NCBI GenBank assembly: GCA_900317155.1
Contig: ONFO01000011.1
Location: 1 to 64,000 of the forward strand
Direction of reading: 5' to 3'
DNA from: an uncultured Bacteroidales bacterium
GTDB lineage: Bacteria; Bacteroidota; Bacteroidia; Bacteroidales; F082
Length of the DNA stretch: 64,000 nt
Below the pieces are notes generated by a model. The model did not search any database, had not been told where the DNA came from, and saw nothing but the letters and a program-made list of their open reading frames with translations. This document shows, piece after piece, positions 33,555-44,000 of this stretch (the first letter of the stretch is position 1; each line of letters opens with the position of its first letter). A program made the position numbers and the translations under genes.

Positions 33555-34691
33555 TTATTTGACTTGCACTTTGCTGATGCTCCAACTTTGTCCGTTGTAG
33601 GCTTTCACCAAATAAAGGCCTGAAGCTAAGTCGGACACATCGATGGTGTGCCGTTTCCCGTTGGCCTGACCTTGCAAGACGGTTTTGCCGTTCATATCGA
33701 TGATTTCATAGCGGCGCAAGCCTTCAAGGTTGAGGGTCATTTCTCCTTGGGTGGGGTTGGGATATACAACCATCATGTCTGCGATGGGTGCTTCATGTTG
33801 AGGAACGCCCTCGAAGTCGCCATATTCAAAGATGTAGTCACAGACATAGACAAGTTGCCCGCCGTCGTTGGCAGCCTCCCAGGCATAACCAAGGGGACGG
33901 TTGGCGAACTGATCCCAAGTGTAGTTAGGCTCTGGATGATAGGGCATGAGGACATGGTCGATGGTGCAGGCTTCGTCGTAGCTATAGGTCACGCGGTCGG
34001 CGACTTGTCCGTTGGTGTGTTTCTCGCGCTGTATGCAGTTGCCGTTGGCATCGAATAACCTGTCGATGCTGGAGTCCGGCACCCATCCGTTTTGCCAATA
34101 GGAGTAGGTTTCGTTGGTGCAATTGCCGGCTTCATCGTAGGTGTAGGTGGTGAGGGCCGAGTTGCTCCATCCCGTGCCACCCCAGGCGTCGTTGTATTCT
34201 TCGAGGAGTTGTGTGCAGAGGCCGCCACCGTCGTAGGAATATGTGCCGCGCATGAGCAATGTGCCGCCGAGGGTCATCTCGTAGCTGGTGAGTAGGTCGC
34301 CATCATAAGTATAGGTGTAGATGCCTTGCAACTCGAATCCGCTGCCCCAGTCGTTGTAGTTGGTACGGGTGATGCGGTGGTTGTTGTCGTCGTAGGTATA
34401 GGTGATGTAGCTCGGGAAGATCCACTCGTTGTCGTAATATTGGAAAAAGTCGATGCGGATTATGTTGCCGTGTTCGTCATAGTAGAGCGAGTCGATGAGG
34501 TCATCAATTTCGCCGCCCGCATTGGATACGGAATGGTAGGATTCCAACAGGTTGTCGGCGTTGTAGTAGAATTGCACTTGATCGACTCCGTCGTCGGAAT
34601 AGAAACGGTCGAGGAAATAATCCTGCGCTATGGCTGCGCGGCAGGAGAGGAGAGCGATGGTAATTAGGAAGAGGTGTTTGAGGGTTTTCAT
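33555..34691 (-). CDS. YD-repeat-like secreted protein with T9SS sorting domain
   Basis: A 378-residue exported protein (signal LFLITIALLSCRAAIAQ). Residues about 35-270 carry degenerate YD/RHS-like repeats: YYNADNLLESY, YDEHGNIIRID, YTYDDNNHRITR, YTYDGDLLTSYEM, YTYDEAGNCTNET, FDANGNCIQRE. The C-terminal 75 residues form a T9SS type-A domain (VYPNPTQGEMTLNLEGLRRY ... ASGLYLVKAYNG). Such repeats form beta-barrel-like wraps in RHS proteins, but the stretch here is too short for a full RHS shell and no toxin domain is seen. Function unknown; it is expected at the cell surface or in medium. Confidence 0.88.
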   Translation of the reverse strand: MKTLKHLFLITIALLSCRAAIAQDYFLDRFYSDDGVDQVQFYYNADNLLESYHSVSNAGGEIDDLIDSLYYDEHGNIIRIDFFQYYDNEWIFPSYITYTYDDNNHRITRTNYNDWGSGFELQGIYTYTYDGDLLTSYEMTLGGTLLMRGTYSYDGGGLCTQLLEEYNDAWGGTGWSNSALTTYTYDEAGNCTNETYSYWQNGWVPDSSIDRLFDANGNCIQREKHTNGQVADRVTYSYDEACTIDHVLMPYHPEPNYTWDQFANRPLGYAWEAANDGGQLVYVCDYIFEYGDFEGVPQHEAPIADMMVVYPNPTQGEMTLNLEGLRRYEIIDMNGKTVLQGQANGKRHTIDVSDLASGLYLVKAYNGQSWSISKVQVK

Positions 34692-34720
34692 GATGTTTGT
34701 GTTGTTAGGTAATAATGGAG

Positions 34721-34728
34721 CAAAGATA
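34721..34728 (-). promoter_or_regulatory. -7 box of the YD-like gene
   Basis: The minus strand reads TATCTTTG, 29 bases ahead of the ATG at 34691. It is divergent from the dnaE promoter. Confidence 0.55.
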
Positions 34729-34750
34729 CGGAAAATTCTTTTCGGTGCGC

Positions 34751-34781
34751 TTGCGCCGTTCCCATATAATTCTTATTTTTG
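34751..34781 (+). promoter_or_regulatory. Promoter of dnaE
   Basis: TTG (34751-34753), 20-base spacer, TATTTTTG (34774-34781). It lies about 67 bases ahead of the dnaE ATG, and a long hairpin follows at once (34788-34818). Confidence 0.65.
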
Positions 34782-34787
34782 AAGGCT

Positions 34788-34818
34788 GAAAGTTGAGGCA
34801 AATCTTGCCCCAACTTTC
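34788..34818 (+). promoter_or_regulatory. Hairpin at the 5' end of the dnaE message
   Basis: GAAAGTTGAGGCAA pairs with TTGCCCCAACTTTC (13 of 14 bases) around a 3-base loop. It begins within a few bases of the predicted transcription start. No T run follows, so it is not an obvious terminator. It could stabilise the message or regulate dnaE. Confidence 0.6.
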
Positions 34819-34847
34819 AATTCTAAATTATCAATTCTCAACCGATT

Positions 34848-37800
34848 ATGTTTTTAGTCTTCGATACAGAGACCACTGGTCTACCCCTTAATTATAACGC
34901 GCCGCTGACCGACTTCGACAACTGGCCGCGCATGGTGCAACTGGCTTGGCAAATCCATGACGAGAAAGGTCGCTTCGTGGAGAACCATAACTATATTGTT
35001 CAGCCTGAGGGCTTTGAAATTCCTATCGCCGTCAGGTCGGTGCATCACATCACCACCAACTATGCCATGAAACACGGTAGGCCGTTAGAGGAAGTGCTCG
35101 ACATCTTCTTGCAATCGGCCTCGAAAGTCACGCATTTCGTGGGACATAATATCGACTTCGACCTATGTATCCTAGGCTGTGAATTCCTGCGTAAAAAGGG
35201 CGAGAATCCGCTACCCAACTGGCGGAAGGTGGACACCTGCACTGAGAAAACCGCTGAGTTTTGTCAGCTGCCCGGTAGCAAGAATGGCAGATTTAAGCTG
35301 CCACGATTAGAAGAGTTCCACCATATTTTGTTTGGCGAGAAGTTTGATGATGCCCACAATGCCGCTGCCGACGTGGAGGCTACGGCACGCGTGTTCCTTG
35401 AATTGGTGCGACGCGGCATTTTGGATGAACGCGACTTGGGTGTTGATGCCCAGTTTATTGCCGACTTCAAAGCAGCCAATCCCGATGTGATTCAGCCTGC
35501 GGGCATCACCTTCGAATCTATTGTCGACGAAGACGAGCAACAGGATGATGTGCCCGAGTTTGGCGATTATTTGCCGCAACATTTCACGCATCTTCACGTC
35601 CACTCGCACTATTCCATGCTCGACGGCATGTCAAAGGTACCCGACTTGGTGACCAAATGCAAGAAAAATGGCATGTATAGCCTCGCCCTTACCGACCATG
35701 GCAACATGTTCGGCATCAAGGATTTCGCTGATACGGTGAACAAAGAGAACGGCAAGGTTAAAGATGCTATCAAGGAACAACAAGCCATTATCGGGAAGCC
35801 TGAGTCTACTGATGAAGAAAAGATTGCCGCCCAAGAGCAAATCGAAAAGTTGAATAAGCAGTTCTTCAAGCCGATCTTCGGCATTGAGACCTACTGTGCC
35901 CCCATCAGTATCGACAAACGCGACGGTCGTCAGGACCGAGGTTGGCACCTTATTTTATTGGCCAAGAACAAGACGGGCTACCACAGCCTCTGCAAGCTGA
36001 GTTCCATCGCCTACACGGATGGTTTTTACTACAATCCCCGTATCGACCACAGTCTGCTTGAGAAATACCACGAAGGACTGATTTGCAGCTCTGCCTGTCT
36101 CGCTGGCGAGGTGCCACAAAAGATCATGAACGGCGACATGAAGGGCGCAGAGGAGTCGATCCAATGGTTCAAGAATCTCTTTGGCGAGGATTATTACCTT
36201 GAAGTCCAGCGGCACAAGACCGACAAGCCTGGCGGCGATACAGAAGTGTATGAACGTCAGAAAGATGTGAACAAGATTATCTTTGACTTGGCGAAGAAAT
36301 ATAATGTGAAGGTCATCGCCACCAATGACGTTCACTTTGTGGAGGAGGAACACGGCGAGGCACACGACCGTCTAATCTGCCTCAGCACCGGCAAAGACCT
36401 TGATGACCCGACACGCATGCACTACACCAAACAGGAATGGCTGAAGACGCCCGAAGAGATGGGCCGCATCTTCTCCGACCATCCCGAGGTGCTGGAAAAC
36501 ACGCAGGAGATTGTTGATAAGGTTGAAACCTATAGCATCGACTCTGACCCCATTATGCCTAAGTTCCCCATCCCTGAGGATTTCGGTACGGAGGAAGAAT
36601 ATAGGAAAAAGTTTACCGAGGAGGATCTCTTCAACGAGTTTACTCGCGACGAGCATGGCAATGTGATTATGAGTCAGGAAGAAGCCGAGAAGAAGGTCAA
36701 GAAACTGGGCGGCTACGACCGTCTGTACCGTATCAAGCTCGAGGCTGATTATCTCGCCAAGTTGACTTGGGAGGGTGCCAAAAAGCGTTATGGCGAGAAC
36801 CTCACCGAAGACCAAATAGAGCGCATTAAGTTCGAGTTGCACGTGATGAAGACCATGGGTTTCCCAGGTTACTTTCTCATCGTGAGCGACTATATCCGTG
36901 CAGCGCGTGAGGAGTTAGGCGTTTCTGTAGGTCCAGGCCGTGGCTCTGCAGCTGGCTCCGTGGTGGCTTACTGTTTGAAAATTACCGATCTCGACCCGCT
37001 GAAATACGACTTGCTGTTTGAGCGTTTCCTTAATCCTGATCGTATCTCCCTACCCGATATTGATGTGGACTTCGACGATGACGGTCGTGGACGTGTATTG
37101 GATTGGATTACAAAGAAATACGGCAAGGAGAAGGTGGCACACATCATCACCTATGGCACGATGGCAGCCAAATCAGCCATCGCCGATGTGGGGCGTGTGC
37201 AGAAAGTGCCATTGCCCGAGGTCAACAAAATCAAGAGCTTTATCCCTGACCGTAACTTTGATGAGGCGGCGGTGAAAGCCGTTGAAGGTGAGGTGCCCAA
37301 GAAGATGCCTAAGGTCAACCTGAAGAACTGCTACAAATATGTCCCCGAACTGAAGCAGCTGGTTGAGGGCGACGACAAGAACATTTCTTCCATGCTGACT
37401 TACGCCGAGGAGTTGGAGGACACCAACCGCCAAATCGGCATCCATGCCTGTGGTGTCATCATTGGTGCCGATGACTTGACTAATGTAGCACCAGTTTGTA
37501 CCGTCAAGGATAAAGATACCAAGGAGGATGTGGTTGTGACCCAATATGATGGTCATGTCATCGAGACGGTAGGCCTCATCAAGATGGACTTCTTGGGCCT
37601 TAAGACCTTGACCTTGATTAAGGATGCCTTGAAGAACATAAAGAAGACGCATGGCGTCGAAATCGACATTGACCATATCCCTATTGACGATGAAGAGACC
37701 TACAAATTGTATTCGGCTGGCAACACCATTGGAACCTTCCAGTTTGAATCGCCAGGAATGCAGAAGTATCTCCGTGAGTTGCAGCCTTCCGTCATCGGCG

Positions 37801-39464
37801 ACATCATCGCAATGAATGCCCTATACCGTCCCGGCCCGATGGATAACATCCCTGATTTCATCGCCCGCAAGCAAGGTAGGCAGGAGATCAAGTACGACTT
37901 CAATTGCATGGAGAAATATTTGAAGGACACCTACGGCATCTGCGTCTATCAAGAGCAGGTGATGTTGCTCTCGCGCGAGCTGGCTGACTTTACGAGAGGC
38001 GAGTCCGATACTTTGCGTAAGGCTATGGGTAAGAAGCAGTTGGCTAAGATGGAGGAACTTTATGGCAAGTTCATGAAACAAGGTGTGGCCAAGCTGACCA
38101 AAACGGAAAACTTGCCCGAAGATGAGGTGAAGAAGCGTTTGGAGAAGATTTGGGAAGAGTGGAAGAAGTTCGCATCCTACGCCTTCAACAAGTCGCATGC
38201 GGCTTGCTATAGCTGGGTTTCTTACCAGACGGCTTACCTCAAGGCGCACTATCCCGCTGAGTTCATGGCAGCAGTGCTCAACAACGAGTTGGGCGATATC
38301 AAGCAAGTGAACTTTATGACGGAAGAGTGCAAGCGCATGAAAATCGATGTGCTTGGCCCTGATGTCAATGAGTCGGAATATGAGTTCTCGGTCAACGAGA
38401 AAGGCGAAATCCGTTATGGCATGGGCGGTATCAAGAACGTGGGTGAGGCGGCTGTGGCGGGTATCGTTGCCGAGCGCGAAGCCAACGGCAAGTTTAAGGA
38501 CTTCGGTGACTTCGTGATGCGCGTTGCCGACAAAGGCTTAAATGTCAGGGCTTTGGAGAGCATGGGTATGGCGGGTTGCTTTGATAGCTTCAAAGGCTTC
38601 CATCGCGCTATGTTGTTTAACATCGCCCCCAACGACTCGGTGCCTTTCTCTGAACGCGCCATGCGCATGGTGGCCTCGTTCAACGAGCGTAAGAACTCGG
38701 CGCAGATGGATCTCTTCGGTTTCGGTAGCGACGAAGGGACGGAGGAGACCTTCAATATCCCATTGCCAGAGTGTGAACCGTGGTCGAAGATGAAGGAATT
38801 GGAAATGGAGAAGGAGGCTTTGGGCTTCTATATCTCCTCGCATCCCATGCAGGTCTATCACCTGCCTATCAAGTACTTCTGTAACTGCGATGTGGAAGGT
38901 TTGAAGAATGCCTTGAATGATGTGGAGAAGAACTTGAAGCGGCCGGTTCGCCTTGGCGGACAGATTACCAGGGCTGAGGAGTTTACTGCGAAAAATGGCA
39001 ATCCTTACGGTCGTTTCACCATTGAGGATCAAAGCGGTGCATTGCAGTTTGCATTGTTCAAGGAGAATTATTTGAATTGTAGGAATCTGTTGACGGTCAA
39101 TTCGTTCGTGATGCTTTCCGGTATTATGGACCGACCTTTCCCAAGGGCGGGACAAGACCCGAATGTGATGCTACAGACTCTTGAAGTAAGGTTTACGGAG
39201 GCACGTTTGCTTGACTCGCTTTTGGAATCCACCTCTAAGACAGTTTACATCAAGTTGAATGTGGCTGAAATGAATAAGGAGAGTATGGAAGATTTTATCA
39301 AAGTCCTGAAGGATAATCCTGGAAAACAGCATTATAAACTGCATCTTTTTGATCCGCTAGGCAAAAAGTCCTGCAATCTGACTCCTGTGAAAGGTTCAAT
39401 CAATGCTCAGGAGGTGTTACCTCTATTGGAAAAGATGCCTTTTGTGGAATTTGACTTGCGATAA
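34848..39464 (+). CDS. dnaE: DNA polymerase III alpha subunit with N-terminal 3'-5' exonuclease
   Basis: A 1,538-residue replicative polymerase. Residues 1-190 form a DEDDh exonuclease of the epsilon type: D6 and E8 in VFDTETTG, FVGHNIDFDL, and DDAHNAAADVEATARV. The PHP domain starts near 245 (HFTHLHVHSHYSMLDGMSKV ... LALTDHGNMFGIKDF). The polymerase core has the catalytic Asp segment (LPDIDVDFDDDGRGRVLDW), GPGRGSAAGSVVAYCL and RPGPMDNIPDF. A helix-hairpin-helix and OB fold follow near 1300-1400. Fused proofreading is known in several Bacteroidetes, and this fusion means a separate DnaQ may not be needed. The ATG at 34848 begins the exonuclease directly. Confidence 0.95.
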   Translation: MFLVFDTETTGLPLNYNAPLTDFDNWPRMVQLAWQIHDEKGRFVENHNYIVQPEGFEIPIAVRSVHHITTNYAMKHGRPLEEVLDIFLQSASKVTHFVGHNIDFDLCILGCEFLRKKGENPLPNWRKVDTCTEKTAEFCQLPGSKNGRFKLPRLEEFHHILFGEKFDDAHNAAADVEATARVFLELVRRGILDERDLGVDAQFIADFKAANPDVIQPAGITFESIVDEDEQQDDVPEFGDYLPQHFTHLHVHSHYSMLDGMSKVPDLVTKCKKNGMYSLALTDHGNMFGIKDFADTVNKENGKVKDAIKEQQAIIGKPESTDEEKIAAQEQIEKLNKQFFKPIFGIETYCAPISIDKRDGRQDRGWHLILLAKNKTGYHSLCKLSSIAYTDGFYYNPRIDHSLLEKYHEGLICSSACLAGEVPQKIMNGDMKGAEESIQWFKNLFGEDYYLEVQRHKTDKPGGDTEVYERQKDVNKIIFDLAKKYNVKVIATNDVHFVEEEHGEAHDRLICLSTGKDLDDPTRMHYTKQEWLKTPEEMGRIFSDHPEVLENTQEIVDKVETYSIDSDPIMPKFPIPEDFGTEEEYRKKFTEEDLFNEFTRDEHGNVIMSQEEAEKKVKKLGGYDRLYRIKLEADYLAKLTWEGAKKRYGENLTEDQIERIKFELHVMKTMGFPGYFLIVSDYIRAAREELGVSVGPGRGSAAGSVVAYCLKITDLDPLKYDLLFERFLNPDRISLPDIDVDFDDDGRGRVLDWITKKYGKEKVAHIITYGTMAAKSAIADVGRVQKVPLPEVNKIKSFIPDRNFDEAAVKAVEGEVPKKMPKVNLKNCYKYVPELKQLVEGDDKNISSMLTYAEELEDTNRQIGIHACGVIIGADDLTNVAPVCTVKDKDTKEDVVVTQYDGHVIETVGLIKMDFLGLKTLTLIKDALKNIKKTHGVEIDIDHIPIDDEETYKLYSAGNTIGTFQFESPGMQKYLRELQPSVIGDIIAMNALYRPGPMDNIPDFIARKQGRQEIKYDFNCMEKYLKDTYGICVYQEQVMLLSRELADFTRGESDTLRKAMGKKQLAKMEELYGKFMKQGVAKLTKTENLPEDEVKKRLEKIWEEWKKFASYAFNKSHAACYSWVSYQTAYLKAHYPAEFMAAVLNNELGDIKQVNFMTEECKRMKIDVLGPDVNESEYEFSVNEKGEIRYGMGGIKNVGEAAVAGIVAEREANGKFKDFGDFVMRVADKGLNVRALESMGMAGCFDSFKGFHRAMLFNIAPNDSVPFSERAMRMVASFNERKNSAQMDLFGFGSDEGTEETFNIPLPECEPWSKMKELEMEKEALGFYISSHPMQVYHLPIKYFCNCDVEGLKNALNDVEKNLKRPVRLGGQITRAEEFTAKNGNPYGRFTIEDQSGALQFALFKENYLNCRNLLTVNSFVMLSGIMDRPFPRAGQDPNVMLQTLEVRFTEARLLDSLLESTSKTVYIKLNVAEMNKESMEDFIKVLKDNPGKQHYKLHLFDPLGKKSCNLTPVKGSINAQEVLPLLEKMPFVEFDLR

Positions 39465-39485
39465 AAAAGAAAATTTGTATCTTTG
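39456..39485 (+). promoter_or_regulatory. Promoter of trxA
   Basis: TTG (39456-39458, inside the last codons of dnaE), 19-base spacer, TATCTTTG (39478-39485). The leader to the trxA ATG is about 45 bases. Confidence 0.7.
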
Positions 39486-39535
39486 CAATCCGAAAATGAG
39501 TAGAATCAGATTTATAAACTAAACGAATTAAAACT

Positions 39536-39856
39536 ATGGCAGTAATTCAAATGACTGACGACCGTTTTGAAGAAGTCGTCCTGAAATCGGAACTCCCTGT
39601 GATGGTGGACTTTGGCGCTACTTGGTGTGGCCCTTGTAAAAAGGTAGAGCCCATCGTCGATGAACTTTCAGAAGAATATGCAGGCAAGATGATTGCCGTG
39701 AAATGTGACGTTGAGGAATGCCCCGGCACCGCTGGAAAATATGGCATTATGAACATTCCTACCGTTCTCTATTTCAAGGGTGGACAGCCCGTCGACAAGA
39801 ACGTAGGCGCCGCTCCCAAGAAGGTATTTGTGGAGAAACTGGAGAAACTGTTCTGA
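39536..39856 (+). CDS. trxA: Thioredoxin
   Basis: A 106-residue cytoplasmic thioredoxin with the redox motif W30-C31-G-P-C34 (GATWCGPCKK), the cis-Pro segment NIPTVLYF and no signal peptide. It reduces protein disulfides and supplies electrons to enzymes such as ribonucleotide reductase. It has its own promoter within the dnaE end and a long hairpin after it. Confidence 0.95.
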   Translation: MAVIQMTDDRFEEVVLKSELPVMVDFGATWCGPCKKVEPIVDELSEEYAGKMIAVKCDVEECPGTAGKYGIMNIPTVLYFKGGQPVDKNVGAAPKKVFVEKLEKLF

Positions 39857-39871
39857 CTATGACCAGTGACT

Positions 39872-39916
39872 ATGACTATGACCGCTTTTACTCTAAGTTG
39901 AAGCGGTCATAGTCAT
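39872..39916. repeat. Perfect 16-bp inverted repeat after trxA
   Basis: ATGACTATGACCGCTT (39872-39887) is exactly complementary to AAGCGGTCATAGTCAT (39901-39916), with a 13-base loop. The arms are extended by short GACTATGAC and GTCATTGTCA direct repeats on either side. There is no T run, so if it terminates trxA it is not a classical intrinsic terminator. It is also 56 bases ahead of the DUF58 gene's start. Confidence 0.85.
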
Positions 39917-39931
39917 TGTCATAAGTCATTG

Positions 39932-39970
39932 TCAACAATTAAACAATTAAACAATCAACAGTTCAACAAC
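39932..39970 (+). repeat. Low-complexity AACAATTA repeats before the DUF58 gene
   Basis: AACAATTA is repeated (CAACAATTAAACAATTAAACA) and followed by CAATCAACAGTTCAACAACC, ending just before the TTG start codon at 39972. It resembles the repeat-to-TTG arrangement ahead of the thioesterase gene. Confidence 0.6.
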
Positions 39971-39971
39971 C

Positions 39972-40907
39972 TTGGACTTTTCAATCGATAGGAACCGGCT
40001 GACGCAGTTCGGCAGCTTAGAGTTCATGGCACGACAAATCGTGGAGGGATTCATCACGGGTTTACACAAGAGTCCCTTCCATGGTTTTTCTGTTGAGTTT
40101 GCCGAACATCGCCTTTATAATACAGGTGAGCCCATCCGCCATATCGACTGGAAACTGTATGGCCGCACGGAGAAGCTCTTCGTGAAGCGCTACGAGGAGG
40201 AGACCAACCTGCGTTGCCAACTGGTCATCGACCAAAGCTCGAGCATGTGCTTCCCCGTAAGGCAGAAGATTGACTTCGAGCACCCCAACAAACTCTTTTT
40301 CTCCATCTATGCCGCCGCCTCGCTGATGGAGCTGATGCGCCGTCAGCGCGATGCTGTGGGCCTTGACTTGTTTGATGAAACCATTGTGTTTCATGAGCCA
40401 GCCAAGTCGTCCAATGTGCACAACAAGTTGATCTATACTGAACTGGAGAAACTGATTGACACTTACGACAAAAACAACCGCAAGACCACCTCAACACCAC
40501 AGTGCTTACACCAGATTGCTGAGATGACGCACCGCCGCAGTCTTGTGGTGATTTTCACCGATATGCTCGATGGGCTCGACGACTATAAGCCGATGTTTGA
40601 GGCCTTGGAGCATTTGAAATATAATAAGCATGAAGTCATTTTGTTCCATGTCTTTGACAGCAACTTGGAGCAGAATCTTGACTTTGAGAACCGCCCGTAC
40701 CGTTTTGTCGATTTGGAGTCGGGCGACGTGCTGAAACTTAATCCCATTGAGGTACAGGAAACCTACAAAAAGATTATGACTGAGCGCAAGGAGGCTTTGC
40801 TGCATCATTGCTACCAGTACCAAATCGACTATGTGGAGGCCGATATTAATAAGGACTACAACCAAGTGCTGACGAGTTACTTGATTAAGAGAACCAAGTT
40901 ACATTAA
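39972..40907 (+). CDS. DUF58 (VWA-like) protein
   Basis: A 311-residue cytoplasmic protein of the DUF58 family. The signature GEPIRHIDWKLYGRTEKLFV (about 52-71) is followed by a von Willebrand-A-like stretch with QLVIDQSSSMCF, in which D-x-S-S-S forms a MIDAS-like metal site. Later segments are LVVIFTDMLDGLDDY and VILFHVFD. DUF58 genes usually partner MoxR ATPases and membrane VWA proteins; none is adjacent here. The frame opens with TTG at 39972; the ATG at 40026 is the alternative but would remove conserved N-terminal sequence. Confidence 0.88.
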   Translation: MDFSIDRNRLTQFGSLEFMARQIVEGFITGLHKSPFHGFSVEFAEHRLYNTGEPIRHIDWKLYGRTEKLFVKRYEEETNLRCQLVIDQSSSMCFPVRQKIDFEHPNKLFFSIYAAASLMELMRRQRDAVGLDLFDETIVFHEPAKSSNVHNKLIYTELEKLIDTYDKNNRKTTSTPQCLHQIAEMTHRRSLVVIFTDMLDGLDDYKPMFEALEHLKYNKHEVILFHVFDSNLEQNLDFENRPYRFVDLESGDVLKLNPIEVQETYKKIMTERKEALLHHCYQYQIDYVEADINKDYNQVLTSYLIKRTKLH

Positions 40908-40980
40908 AAAGTTGAAGAAGGCATAGATTCCAAGGGAATGACATGCCTTCTTCTTCTTTTTGGCAACATTACCACAATAA

Positions 40981-41009
40981 AAAAGTCCGAGAGCAGCTCC
41001 CGGACTTTT
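40981..41009. terminator. Bidirectional terminator
   Basis: Perfect 9-bp stem AAAAGTCCG (40981-40989) / CGGACTTTT (41001-41009) with an 11-base loop, A-rich before and T-rich after. It lies between the converging DUF58 and giant adhesin genes. Confidence 0.82.
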
Positions 41010-41047
41010 CGTTTCCCCGAAGGGAAGAATTACTTACCTAACTATTA

Positions 41048-44000
41048 TTACTTTACTATTACTTTTACAGAAACTGCGTTCTGGTTGTTTTGCAAACTGA
41101 TGATGTAGACGCCCGTGGCAAGGCTGTGACTGATGCACTCAGTGCTGCCCGCGTTGATCTGCTTCATTATCATGGGCTGTCCGAGGATGTTGTACACGGT
41201 CATGTTATAATGGGCATTGTCGCCGTTTTCGATTACAAATTCATGGTCGGCGCTCCAGACCTTCACGTTTGACTCAACCGTTTCTTCAACACCATCATAG
41301 GTGAGGTCGATGAAGATGGGCTCATCCAAGCCATTTGTCGGGTTGACGGTGTTGGCGTTTGGATACCACTCTCCGTTTTCGGTGAGGTATTCATTAAGTG
41401 AGTAACTGTAGAGATCCCAGATCAAAATGCGGTTGATGCCATTTGGATTCACGTTGGGAAGGATGCCACCGAACCAACCGTCATTGCCAGCAACCTCTTC
41501 CTTGTAGAAGTCGGCGTATTGGTTGATGTTACCATAGTTGACACCAGTTGTTTCGATGCTGGTGGAATAAAGCGGACGGAGGTCGTTTGCATCAGACAAC
41601 AGCATGGCGAAGCTCATAGGAGCTTCTTCGCTCTTCACATAGAAAGCGGAACCGCTATATTCGTCGTTTTCGGTGCCAAAGTTAAGCACAGTGGCATATT
41701 CATCGGTGGTGAAGGTATTAGCCACTTCTGTACCATCGTGACCGTCGTTGAGGCGGATACGAAGATAGACATGGTTGCCAGGAGTGAAACGGGCATTAGC
41801 TGTAGGCTCGTTCATGAACCATACGATTTGGCTGCCATTGGCACTTGTCGTAAACTCACCATAGTCACCTTCTGACTCAAGGCTTGGACTGGTGGAACGG
41901 TAGAAACCTTGGTCATTGACGTAAATCACATTGCCTGCACCAGCCGTTTCGGGTCCGTCGTTGTCGTCAACCAATTGGTTGGTGTAACGGTAGGTGGTGT
42001 TCGGTTCGAGGTTAAGCAGCGTGACTTGGATAGCCACGGGCACGCGGTTGTTGTTCGATCCATTGTTGCCTTGGATGTAAAGCGGCATGGCAGCTGAGAT
42101 GGTAGGCTGGTCGGCACTGAGCACCTCGCCAGAGAGCGTCACTAAGAAGTTGAATATGCCTTGGTATGCTGCCTCAATTAAAAGAACCCGATCGTATTGG
42201 CCAATCTCATCACCCCACAGTCTGACAAAGATTGTCGTGTCCAGTGTGGAGCCACCGATCTCTATATACAAAGTGGAAGTGTATTCTTCGTCGTCTAACG
42301 ATATTTCGAAAGGACTGTTGTCACCCAAAGTGAGTAACACATAGCCATAACTACCACCTGCCGCTGGCAGGAAGTTGCCTCCTGTGAGGTTAAAAGTCTG
42401 TGACGCGGATGGCCCATGGCCGACGACATGGCTGAAACCGCTCAAGGCGTTAGGTGTCGCAATGAGGTAAGGGTCAGTGCTGATGCCACCCGAAACGAGC
42501 ATGATGTCGTCGACTTCCCAACCAGCGGCCTCTTCATCGGTGCAAGTGTACTTGAAACCAATGTAGCAGTTCGAACCACTGAATTCATCGAGGCTGATTT
42601 CACCCGACTCAACCCAGTTCCAACTGCCTTGTGAGAGTTCGCATTCGAGTTCTTGCCATGTGGCACTGGTCGGGTCTTGGCCGTCGTAGTCGTTGGAGAA
42701 GTACACGTGGAGGCTATCGCCAGTGTAGTTCATGGCTGTTCTGAAGCTCAACACCACATCGTCGTAGCTGTCCAAATCGAAAGCAGGCGAAATAAGCCAA
42801 TCCTCTGTGGCAGGATGGTTGTAGCCGTTAGCATAGGCGTAATGGTTGCCTTGGTATGAGGCGATACGCCAGAGCGAGTCGCCTTCCACACAGACCTCGG
42901 TCCAACCGTGCCAGTCCTCTTCCCAGTCTTGGTTGAAGATGATGGTAAGGCCAGCTTGGATGACATATTCTGCACTCACCACGGGGCTGTCGTTGCAGCC
43001 TTCCAACTCAGCGTAAGCCCAAATGGTCATGTTCTCGTCAACAGTGATGGGGCTTGAGTAGGGTACCCAAGGACCGTTCTCTGAAATTGTGCTGTAATAA
43101 ATGTTGGCACCTGGGGTACTACAATTGATGCTCACATTTTGGGCTTCATAATAAGTGCCGCCTGCGGGACTGAAGGTCGGAGCCGCCACGGTGCATGAGC
43201 CGCCTTCGCCTTGCATGAAGATGTCGAGGAAGAAGTTGTAGGTTTCACTAGCCATGTTCTGGATGTGGTAGGCACCGAAGTTGTGGCTGCCATTCAAAGC
43301 AAAGGCCCTATTAGGATTGTTCACGTTGCCAATAACGAAGCCCGTGTAGTTGGGAACCATGGCAGTCTCTTCTGAAGTGCCGATTTCTATGCTCCACACC
43401 GTGTTGTCGCCATTGGGGGAGAAGTTGGTGCTTGAGGAGTAGCCAATCAGTTCGCCGTTAGCATTGGTGAAGGTATAGCCGTCAGCGGTGACATTCACGG
43501 TCCAATAGAAATTGTCCTCTTCGTTAAGGATGGAGGAGGGAAGGATCTCTTCGCTGCCATTGAGGACAGAGGTGAACAACACGCCTGTGGGATGGCTAGA
43601 GGCGGAATTGCTCATGGCATAGTAATCGGCGGCGTTTTCATCGAAGCGGGCGGCAAAGACGACGTGATTGCCATCCACGAGTTCACTTACATTGTAGATG
43701 CGCACATAGTCATCTCCCGGGACAGGTTGTGCAGTGACATTGCCATTGCAAGTCACATTAATGTTGCCAACTTCTGAATTAACAATGAGTGTTGTGGAAT
43801 AAGAGCCCGCGGCAAGACCTGCGGCCATTCTTACATAAATAGTTTGGTCGATGATGCCGTTTGTCGGATCAAGAGTAATGCTCTGTTCATTCGAGAAATC
43901 GTTGCCTGAAGTGCGCGAAATCTGGAAGTATAAGTCAGGATTGCTCACGATGATTGGCTCTGTGAGGTTCGTTCCTGAAATAACAAACGACTGTTCATCC

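Noticed and set aside
33555-34691. RHS/YD toxin
   Set aside because: The repeats are few and degenerate, no RHS core box or toxin domain is present, and the protein ends in a T9SS sorting domain.
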